DNA of 64,000 nt from HGM11501 sp045123995 (GTDB lineage: Bacteria; Bacillota; Clostridia; CAKSNL01; HGM11501). The translations under genes and the position numbers were made by a program. The stretch is taken from positions 307,402 through 371,401 of the forward strand of contig JBGVKY010000026.1 of assembly GCA_045123995.1 (NCBI GenBank), read 5' to 3'. Shown here one piece after another: positions 1 through 5,970 of the stretch (the first letter of the stretch is position 1; each line of letters begins with the position of its first letter). The notes under the pieces are model-generated. The model was not told the origin of the DNA, made no database searches, and saw only the letters and a program-made list of their open reading frames with translations.

Positions 1-1
1 A

Positions 2-1396
2 GAAGGTATTTTCACCGCTAAAGAAGGCGGAATTGCCAAAATAAAAGCAAAATCAGGCTCTGTAACATCAGAAATCGAAGTTTTTGTAGTGGATAAAATC
101 ACAGGTATAGATGCCCCCGACACATTGAAATTAAAGGTCGGAGAAAGCCAAAAACTCTCTTTTAACGTTTTCGACAAAGAGGGGCATTTTGTTTCAGTTG
201 AGAATATAAAACCTTTCACCATTACATCAAGTAACCCCTCCGTTATATCCGTAAAAGACGGAGTTGTTACATCTCTTAAAAACGGTGCAGCCTTAATTTC
301 CATAAAGAAAGATAATGCCGAATCCTATATTTCCGTGGTTTCGGGGGAAGATGAAATCCCTTATACACTGGACTTTACAAAAGATAACGGTTCCTTTTCC
401 TCCTATCCCGCTTATGTAGGTGGTGATTATTCCGTAAACGACGGGACAGGCGTTCTTTCCTTTGATTTTTCCCAGGACACAGAGGAAGATAAGGCAGCAT
501 ATTTCGTATTGGAAGAGCCCATAACCCTTTCTTCTTCCTCAAGGGAAATTAAATTAGACCTTAAAACCGAATCATTTGTGGGGCATGAATTAAAGGCTCT
601 TTTTACCGATGCAGACGGAAAGGAATTAAGAATTTCTCTTGGCAGGGACTTTTCCGAAGATGCTGATTTAACCCTTTCAGGAATTATCCCAGAGAGTGTA
701 AAAGCTCCCCTTACACTAAAAAGAATTTATATCCTTGCAACGGGCAACGAAGATAAAGACGAAGGCGTAATTTATCTTGATAATCTCTCGGTTACAACAT
801 CTTCTCCTATTCCCTTTATGGCAAAGAGTGAAAATATATACGACGATATTACCACCCCTTCAAAAAACGGAGAGAAAATAAATATAGGAGCACTTTCAGG
901 GTCAAGTGATACTCTTATAAAAATCCTTACGGACGGCAAAATGAATGAAACCCTTTCTTCATCAAAATATTTTTATACCCTTGGAACCAATTCTTCTTTC
1001 AGAACCGAAGAAAGCGACAAAGTACTTTTCATAGCCCTTGATACAAAGGCGGGCGGAATAAGAAAAACCGATAAAAAGAACTGGGTTTTACTTAAAAACG
1101 CTATAGATAAAAGCTCAAAACCGTTTGTTTTCATACTGTCTGACAATTCCCTGTTCGGCAGTGACGGCTTTGAAAACAAGGTACTAAAGGATTATCTTGC
1201 ATCAATAGATAAAAAAGTTACCGTAGTGACAAAATCAGACTATAATACCTTAAAAATCATAGACGGTGTAAGATATTTCACTTTGGCTGATATTTCAGGC
1301 GATGCTCCTCTTTTATCAAGAATTGAAAATTTAAGCTATCTGGAATTCACCCTGGGTGAAGATTTATCCTACGAAATTAAAAAAATAATAAAATAA
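2..1396 (+). CDS. Secreted Ig-like/phosphodiester-glycosidase-type surface protein, 3' part only
   Basis: The reading frame is open from the window edge; the GTG at 89 is internal, so this is the C-terminal part of a longer gene. The visible part starts with two short Big2-like (bacterial Ig) beta-repeats, seen as 'GGIAKIKAKSG' and 'NGAALISIKKD' turns, to about residue 120. A jelly-roll-like carbohydrate-binding segment follows and ends in 'YLDNLSV'. The last part, about 170 residues, alternates beta strands and helices and contains 'FVFILSDNS' and 'KVIDGVRY'-like elements. I associate tails of this type with clostridial phosphodiester-glycosidase (NAGPA) surface proteins, from memory only. 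No membrane segment or sortase signal is visible at the C-terminus. Function is uncertain; an extracellular location is likely from the Ig repeats. A hairpin terminator follows directly. Confidence 0.6.
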   Translation, partial: EGIFTAKEGGIAKIKAKSGSVTSEIEVFVVDKITGIDAPDTLKLKVGESQKLSFNVFDKEGHFVSVENIKPFTITSSNPSVISVKDGVVTSLKNGAALISIKKDNAESYISVVSGEDEIPYTLDFTKDNGSFSSYPAYVGGDYSVNDGTGVLSFDFSQDTEEDKAAYFVLEEPITLSSSSREIKLDLKTESFVGHELKALFTDADGKELRISLGRDFSEDADLTLSGIIPESVKAPLTLKRIYILATGNEDKDEGVIYLDNLSVTTSSPIPFMAKSENIYDDITTPSKNGEKINIGALSGSSDTLIKILTDGKMNETLSSSKYFYTLGTNSSFRTEESDKVLFIALDTKAGGIRKTDKKNWVLLKNAIDKSSKPFVFILSDNSLFGSDGFENKVLKDYLASIDKKVTVVTKSDYNTLKIIDGVRYFTLADISGDAPLLSRIENLSYLEFTLGEDLSYEIKKIIK

Positions 1397-1420
1397 AAAA
1401 GCCGCAAAGCGGCTTTTTTA
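1395..1420 (+). terminator. Rho-independent terminator, bidirectional
   Basis: The stem is GCCGC/GCGGC extended by A6/T6 tracts, with an AAA loop. It lies between the converging ends of the surface-protein gene and spoVAE and even covers the spoVAE stop codon, so it can serve both strands. Confidence 0.85.
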
Positions 1421-1786
1421 TTTTATTTTTGGTTTTCTTAATACAGATGCGATAAGTCCAGCTATTATGGCAGCTGAAATACCTGCGGCACCTGAAGTAA
1501 AGCCTCCTGTCAGAACCCCTAAAAGACCATCTTTGGCAACAGCTTCCACTACACCTTTATACATGTTGTAGCCAAAACCTAAAAGAGGAACTGTCGCACC
1601 TGCTCCTCCAAAATCAACCAACGGCTTATAAAGTCCTAAAAATCCCAGAACAACACCTATGCACACAAGGGAAGTTAAAATTCTCGCAGGGGTGAGCTTA
1701 GTCTTATCAATTAAAACCTGACATATTGCGCAAATTATACCGCCCACCAAAAAGGCTTTAAGAACCATTAAAAAATCAAATTCCAT
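1418..1786 (-). CDS. spoVAE: Stage V sporulation protein AE (SpoVAE)
   Basis: A 122-residue integral membrane protein with about four hydrophobic helices and the family landmarks 'DFGGAGATVPLLGFGYNMYKG' (split here: DFGGAGATVPLLG, then FGYNMYKG) near residues 58-78. SpoVA proteins form the channel that moves Ca-dipicolinate into the forespore and releases it at germination; SpoVAE is the small subunit acting with SpoVAC and SpoVAD. Those two partners are in this window, but 30 kb away at 32.1-33.6 kb. Here the gene is the last of three: its ATG overlaps the stop of the preceding TSUP gene by one base (TAATG), so translation is probably coupled. No forespore-type promoter is evident directly upstream. 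Length is normal for the family. Confidence 0.88.
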   Translation of the reverse strand: MEFDFLMVLKAFLVGGIICAICQVLIDKTKLTPARILTSLVCIGVVLGFLGLYKPLVDFGGAGATVPLLGFGYNMYKGVVEAVAKDGLLGVLTGGFTSGAAGISAAIIAGLIASVLRKPKIK

Positions 1787-2157
1787 TACTCCGCCTCCCG
1801 CTTTTTAAAAAGTTCAATAAGTCCGAATACCAAAAGGAAAACGCCGAACATTTTTCTCAAAATATCACCCTCCGTAAAATTAGCAGTTATGCTTCCTAAT
1901 ATAGCTCCGGGAATTCCCGATAAAACCAAAATCCATGCTTTTTTAAGTTCTATGTTTTTATTTTTAATATGGATAATCACCGCACAAAGAGCTGTGGGAA
2001 TAAAAAAAATCAAATTGGTGCTCTGGGCAACGTGCTGACTCACATTGGCAAAAATGGTGAGTGCCGGAATTAAAAGTGCCCCTCCGCCTATTCCCATTCC
2101 ACCTGCAATTCCTGCAATAAGTGCCGATATAATTACTATCCACATAACATTCTCCAT
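1786..2157 (-). CDS. Half-size TSUP (TauE/SafE family) membrane transporter, second half
   Basis: This 123-residue protein is made almost entirely of four hydrophobic segments. Near its N-terminus is 'AGGMGIGGGALLIP', the glycine-rich signature that begins each half of TauE/SafE permeases. Full TSUP transporters (exporters or importers of sulfite, sulfoacetate and similar anions) are about 250 residues with eight helices made of two such halves. Here each half is its own gene: the start of this ORF overlaps the end of the upstream half by 22 bases, and it runs into spoVAE with a one-base overlap. A heterodimer of the two halves is the natural inference. The substrate cannot be read from the sequence. 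Confidence 0.8.
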   Translation of the reverse strand: MENVMWIVIISALIAGIAGGMGIGGGALLIPALTIFANVSQHVAQSTNLIFFIPTALCAVIIHIKNKNIELKKAWILVLSGIPGAILGSITANFTEGDILRKMFGVFLLVFGLIELFKKREAE

Positions 2158-2492
2158 GAAGATAAAAGCATCAGTATTCCGAAAATCTTCCCTACATATT
2201 TGGTGGGAATTTTTTTAAGTAGCCAGGCTCCCAGAAAACCTCCCACCGCTCCTGCGATACCGGAAATCAATGATAAATTAAAATCAATATTGTCCTTAAA
2301 GCCATAGGTAAATATACTTACTATTGAAAAAGCAAGGATTACTATAACCGTTGTGGCATGAGCTTTTTTCTTTTCGGTTTTCAAAAAATACGTCAGTGCA
2401 AGAACAGAGATAACTCCTCCCCCTGCCCCGAAAAGTCCGTTTACAAAGCCTGAAACTATACCTGTTAAAATAAGCATGAACATTTTTATCAC
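2136..2492 (-). CDS. Half-size TSUP (TauE/SafE family) membrane transporter, first half
   Basis: This 118-residue hydrophobic protein has four predicted helices and the signature 'NGLFGAGGGVISV' near residue 18, which matches the N-terminal half of TSUP permeases. It ends with 'LLSSWRMLCG', where a full-length permease would continue into a second repeat; the second repeat is instead encoded by the overlapping next gene. The frame begins with GTG at 2492, behind an AAGGA site about 12 bases upstream; the ATG at 2483 is an alternative. It follows two tandem terminators after rpmE, so it should have its own promoter, which I could not place with confidence. Confidence 0.78.
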   Translation of the reverse strand: MIKMFMLILTGIVSGFVNGLFGAGGGVISVLALTYFLKTEKKKAHATTVIVILAFSIVSIFTYGFKDNIDFNLSLISGIAGAVGGFLGAWLLKKIPTKYVGKIFGILMLLSSWRMLCG

Positions 2493-2534
2493 CAGTTTTA
2501 ATATTCCTTTTTAAAAGAAAAATATACAAAAAAA

Positions 2535-2557
2535 ACAGACGGCCCCAAGTCCGCCTG
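2535..2557 (-). terminator. Second terminator downstream of rpmE
   Basis: On the minus strand CAGGCGG pairs with CCGTCTG (one G-U) around a short GC-rich loop, followed by eight T. It lies just after another terminator, giving rpmE a tandem stop before the TSUP genes. Confidence 0.6.
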
Positions 2558-2561
2558 AAAA

Positions 2562-2590
2562 AACAAAAAAAGTGGAAAAATTCCACTTTT
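2562..2590 (-). terminator. Terminator of rpmE
   Basis: AAAAGTGGAA/TTCCACTTTT hairpin with a 3-base loop and a T-rich run on the minus strand, overlapping the last codon of rpmE. Confidence 0.75.
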
Positions 2591-2795
2591 ATTTGTTTTC
2601 AAGATTAAATTTCTTCTTAAATCTTTCTACACGACCGCCTGTATCAACAAGCTTCTGCTTTCCGGTGTAGAAGGGATGGCACTTGGAACAAATTTCCACA
2701 GAAATGTTCTCCTTAGTAGAACCTGTTTCGATTATTTCGCCGCAAGCACACTTAATTGTTGTCTGCTTATAATCAGGATGAATTCCCTGCTTCAT
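2589..2795 (-). CDS. rpmE: 50S ribosomal protein L31 (zinc-binding type)
   Basis: A 68-residue ribosomal protein of the large subunit, located at the 50S-30S interface. It begins MKQGIHPDYK and carries the zinc-binding CxC and CxxC pairs ('CACG' and 'CSKC'), which mark the zinc-containing L31 rather than the zinc-free paralogue. The frame extends to a GTG at 2804, but that codon is part of the Shine-Dalgarno (GAGAGGTG); the ATG at 2795, six bases after it, is the start. It is a single-gene unit with its own promoter at 2856-2884, a structured leader and tandem terminators. Confidence 0.95.
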   Translation of the reverse strand: MKQGIHPDYKQTTIKCACGEIIETGSTKENISVEICSKCHPFYTGKQKLVDTGGRVERFKKKFNLENK

Positions 2796-2822
2796 TATAT
2801 TCACCTCTCGTTCATTTACGCC

Positions 2823-2840
2823 CGTCGGATTTTGCCGACA
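2823..2840 (-). promoter_or_regulatory. Hairpin in the rpmE leader
   Basis: GTCGG/CCGAC stem with a 6-7 base loop between the rpmE transcription start and its ribosome site. L31 autoregulatory leaders are known in Firmicutes, so this could be one, but only the hairpin itself is visible. Confidence 0.4.
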
Positions 2841-2855
2841 GCCTATTACTGGATA

Positions 2856-2884
2856 AGTATATCACAAACTTTCAAATAATGCAA
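2856..2884 (-). promoter_or_regulatory. Sigma-A promoter of rpmE
   Basis: -35 TTGCAT (2879-2884) and -10 TATACT (2856-2861) on the minus strand with a 17-base spacer. Confidence 0.75.
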
Positions 2885-2911
2885 GCATTTTTTTTAGAAA
2901 CTTGAAATTTT

Positions 2912-3937
2912 TTATTCGATAACCTGAATCCAGCCCTTGGGTGCTTCTATTCTGCCCATCTGGATGCCTGTTAATGTATCGTAAAGCTTCTTTGTGATTT
3001 CGCCCATTTCACTCATGCCGCTGGGGAAGCAGATTTCCTTGCCGTGGTCGACAATTTTGCCAACGGGAGAAATAACTGCTGCGGTTCCGCAAAGACCGCA
3101 CTCTGCGAAATCTTTAACTTCTTCTAAAGTAATTTCTCTCTCCTCTGCCTCAAGTCCAAGATATTCCTTGGCAACAACCATTAAGGAACGTCTTGTGATA
3201 GAAGGAAGAATGCTGTTTGATTTGGGTGTTACAACCTTTTTGTCCTTTGTTACGAAAATGAAGTTTGCGCCGCCTGTTTCCTCAACAGTTGTATGAGTTC
3301 TTGCATCAAGATACATATTTTCGTCAAAACCTTCATTGTGTGCAGTTACGATTGCATGAAGGCTCATAGCATAGTTAAGACCAGCCTTAACATTTCCTGT
3401 TCCGTTGGGAGCAGCTCTGTCAAAGTCAGCAACCTTTAATGTAAGAGGCTTAACTCCGCCCTTGAAGTAGGGACCTACGGGAGTTGCAAAAATTCTGAAC
3501 TGATATTCTGTAGCAGGCTTAACACCGATAACGGGGTTTGAGCCGAACATAAATGGTCTTAAATAAAGTGTTGCACCTGAACCGTAAGGAGGAACATAAG
3601 CTGCATTTGCCTTTACTGTCTTTATAACAGCTTCAACGAACTTGTCCTCAGGAAATACGGGCATTTCTAAACGTGCAGCAGAATCTGCCATTCTCTTTGC
3701 ATTTAAGTCAGGACGGAAAGTAACAATTTTTCCGTCTTCTGTTGTATATGCCTTAAGACCTTCAAAGCATGTCTGCGCATACTGAAGCACGCCGGCACAT
3801 TCACTTATTACTACCTGATCCTGATCAGTAAGACAGCCCTCGTCCCAAGCACCGTCTTTAAAGTTAGAAACAAAGCGGTAATCTGTCTTTAAGTAACCAA
3901 AACCAAGGTTCTGCCAATCGATATTCTTTTTTTCCAT
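2912..3937 (-). CDS. ilvE: Branched-chain amino acid aminotransferase (class IV fold, IlvE/BCAT)
   Basis: A 341-residue cytosolic PLP enzyme that interconverts valine, leucine and isoleucine with their 2-keto acids using glutamate/2-oxoglutarate. It is the full length of the longer (eukaryote-like) BCAT subfamily. Lys184 in 'GTGNVKAGLNYA' is the Schiff-base lysine. 'YLDARTHTTVEETGGANFIF' (split: YLDARTHTTVEE, TGGANFIF) carries the glutamate that binds the pyridine nitrogen, and 'CGTAAVISPVG' is the phosphate-binding end. The gene stands alone, with a strong promoter at 3973-4001 and a GAGGCG ribosome site. No T-box or attenuator hairpin is visible in the short leader, so control by charged tRNA is not supported. 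Confidence 0.93.
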   Translation of the reverse strand: MEKKNIDWQNLGFGYLKTDYRFVSNFKDGAWDEGCLTDQDQVVISECAGVLQYAQTCFEGLKAYTTEDGKIVTFRPDLNAKRMADSAARLEMPVFPEDKFVEAVIKTVKANAAYVPPYGSGATLYLRPFMFGSNPVIGVKPATEYQFRIFATPVGPYFKGGVKPLTLKVADFDRAAPNGTGNVKAGLNYAMSLHAIVTAHNEGFDENMYLDARTHTTVEETGGANFIFVTKDKKVVTPKSNSILPSITRRSLMVVAKEYLGLEAEEREITLEEVKDFAECGLCGTAAVISPVGKIVDHGKEICFPSGMSEMGEITKKLYDTLTGIQMGRIEAPKGWIQVIE

Positions 3938-3972
3938 AACTTTCGCCTCTTTTTCAAAATTTTATGTATAGT

Positions 3973-4001
3973 ATTATATCACTTATATTTTAATTTTTCA
4001 A
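3973..4001 (-). promoter_or_regulatory. Sigma-A promoter of ilvE
   Basis: -35 TTGAAA (3996-4001) and -10 TATAAT (3973-3978), 17-base spacer, minus strand. Confidence 0.8.
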
Positions 4002-4009
4002 CACTATTT

Positions 4010-4837
4010 TTATTTTTTTCTCAATTCCCAGAAAGCAATAGATGCGGCATTTCCCACATTCAGGGAATCCACCCCTCTTTGCATTGGTATTTTTACGGTT
4101 ATATCCGATTTTTCTATGGTCTCTTTTTTAAGACCTGTTCCCTCTGTTCCAAGGATTATCGCAAGCTTATCTTCCTTTTTTAATCTTTCATCATCTATAC
4201 TCATTGTATCTTCTGAAAGAGCCATGGAAACCGTTGTAAATCCATTTTTCGATAAAAGCTCCAGCCCCTTTTCCGGCCAGAAGGAAGCATCTTCCGATAT
4301 ATATGCAAAAGGAATCTGAAACACCGTTCCCATGCTTACTCTTATACATCTTCTGTTGAAGGGGTCGGCTGAAGATGGTGAAAGTATAATCCCATCAATA
4401 CCTAAAGCCGCCGCAGATCGGAAAATTGCTCCCACATTGGTGGTATCCACAATATCCTCCAATACCGCAATTCTTTTTGCGTTTTCAATTACATCAAGAG
4501 GATTTTTACCATCGGGTCTTTCCATTGCACAGAGTATTCCCCGGGTCAGAGGGTATCCCACTATTTCTTTTAAGATTTCATCATCCGCCGTATAGACGGG
4601 GATATCAGAAACCCTATCAATTATGCTTTTTCCCTGGGTATTTATTCTTTTTCTTTCCATCAAAAGTGATATTGGTTTATAGCCCATATCAAGAGCTGTA
4701 TTTATAACATTTGGGCTTTCAGCAATAAAAATCCCTTTTTCTTTGTCCTTTTTCATTCTGAGCTCAGTTTCCGTAAGACGGGCAAAAACATCAAGCTCTT
4801 TTAACGATATATCCTCAACTTCAATTATTTCAGCCAT
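4010..4837 (-). CDS. SpoU/TrmH-family RNA 2'-O-methyltransferase
   Basis: A 275-residue SAM-dependent RNA methyltransferase with the SPOUT trefoil-knot fold. An N-terminal substrate-binding part (to about residue 110, with 'FIAESPNVI') is followed by the three SpoU motifs: 'NVGAIFRSAAALGID' (134-148, catalytic Arg140), 'LGTEGTGL' (about 229-236) and 'VDSLNVGNAASIAFWE' at the C-terminus. The target nucleotide in rRNA or tRNA is unknown. The ATG overlaps the end of the lytic transglycosylase gene by 8 bases, making it the last gene of the polA-coaE-slt-spoU run. It ends just upstream of the ilvE promoter, with no obvious terminator between. Confidence 0.87.
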   Translation of the reverse strand: MAEIIEVEDISLKELDVFARLTETELRMKKDKEKGIFIAESPNVINTALDMGYKPISLLMERKRINTQGKSIIDRVSDIPVYTADDEILKEIVGYPLTRGILCAMERPDGKNPLDVIENAKRIAVLEDIVDTTNVGAIFRSAAALGIDGIILSPSSADPFNRRCIRVSMGTVFQIPFAYISEDASFWPEKGLELLSKNGFTTVSMALSEDTMSIDDERLKKEDKLAIILGTEGTGLKKETIEKSDITVKIPMQRGVDSLNVGNAASIAFWELRKK

Positions 4838-5381
4838 TTAATTTGTCCTTACTGCCATATAAAAAGGCATATATTTTTTTATAAAGTGAAATCTTTTTAA
4901 TATAATCTGTGGTTTCGGGGAAAGGCGTGGTTTCAAGAGTTTTTCCGTCAGGAGAATATTTCCCGTCACATAGCCACTCATCCACATTTCCTGCTCCTGC
5001 ATTATATGCCGCCAGAGCCAATGTTTCATCTCCCCCGTATCTTTCTTTAAGATAATCGAGATAAAAACACCCTATTTTTATATTTATATCAGGGACCTTT
5101 ATATCTGCCGCCAGAGTTTCATCTCCCAACTTCTCGGCACACCAAAGGGCTGTATCCGGAGTTATCTGCATAAGACCCATTGCCCCTTTTTCACTTTCTG
5201 CCTGGGGATTAAATCTGCTTTCGGTGAAAATTAAGGCATAGAGCATATTTTCATCAAGATCGTAAAGCTTGGCACACTCATCTATCTTATCTTTATATTT
5301 GACTTCTATTATTCCTATGGCGTAAGACATCAGTAATGACAGTATAAAAATCATTACAAATAGTCTTAAAATTTTCTTCAT
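4830..5381 (-). CDS. Membrane-anchored lytic transglycosylase (SLT domain)
   Basis: A 183-residue cell-wall enzyme with an N-terminal signal anchor (residues 5-25) and one SLT domain. 'ALIFTESRFNPQA' provides the catalytic Glu54; 'GAMGLMQITP' (66-75) and 'ALAAYNAGAGNVDEW' (about 123-137) are the other family motifs. It should cleave the MurNAc-GlcNAc bond of peptidoglycan outside the membrane, leaving 1,6-anhydro ends. It sits 7 bases after coaE and overlaps the SpoU methyltransferase gene, so it is co-transcribed with polA and coaE, an arrangement common in Clostridia. Confidence 0.9.
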   Translation of the reverse strand: MKKILRLFVMIFILSLLMSYAIGIIEVKYKDKIDECAKLYDLDENMLYALIFTESRFNPQAESEKGAMGLMQITPDTALWCAEKLGDETLAADIKVPDINIKIGCFYLDYLKERYGGDETLALAAYNAGAGNVDEWLCDGKYSPDGKTLETTPFPETTDYIKKISLYKKIYAFLYGSKDKLNG

Positions 5382-5388
5382 ACCTTAT

Positions 5389-5970
5389 TTAATCCCTTTC
5401 TAAGATGCTTTTTATATAATCATCCACTTCTTTTTTAGTCCTTTCAAAATCGCCGTCATTTTCAATCACAACATCTGCTTTTTTCATAATCTCATCAAGC
5501 TCTCTTGCTTTTATTCTCATTTCGGCGTCCTCTTTTGATAGGTTGTCTCGTTCCATAATTCTTTCTATGCGGATGCTGTCTTTCGCTGTAACAAACATAA
5601 CCTTGTCACAGAGTTCATCTTCATTTGCCTCATATAATAACGGGGCATCAAGAACTATAAGACCGTCATGGGAATTTATCATATCTTCCGTAAGCTTTTT
5701 AATGTATTTATGAGTTATTTCATTTAAGATTTTTAATTTTTCTCCGTCGGCAAAAACAATTTTCCCCAAGGCTTTTCTGTCTAAAAACCCATCATTTACC
5801 ACCCCGGGGAAAGACTTCGTTATCTCCGGCAGAGCAACGCCATTTTCCTTTGTTATCTCACGGCTTAATTTATCAGCATCAATTATATATGCTCCTTTTT
5901 TTTCAAGGTATGAACTTATTAAACTTTTTCCGGCTCCGGTTGGGCCGGTTAAACCCAAAACATATTTCAT
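5389..5970 (-). CDS. coaE: Dephospho-CoA kinase
   Basis: A 193-residue P-loop kinase that adds the 3'-phosphate to dephospho-CoA, the last step of coenzyme A synthesis. 'GLTGPTGAGKS' (6-16) is the Walker A motif; 'IIDADKLSRE' follows the CoaE pattern of an acidic residue after the loop. 'LDAPLLYEA' (about 97-105) is the conserved segment lining the substrate site. Its start overlaps the polA stop by four bases (ATGA), so the two are translationally coupled. Confidence 0.93.
   Translation of the reverse strand: MKYVLGLTGPTGAGKSLISSYLEKKGAYIIDADKLSREITKENGVALPEITKSFPGVVNDGFLDRKALGKIVFADGEKLKILNEITHKYIKKLTEDMINSHDGLIVLDAPLLYEANEDELCDKVMFVTAKDSIRIERIMERDNLSKEDAEMRIKARELDEIMKKADVVIENDGDFERTKKEVDDYIKSILERD

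Noticed and set aside
3938..4009. T-box or attenuator before ilvE
   Set aside because: The leader is too short and has no T-box sequence or terminator; only a plain promoter is seen.
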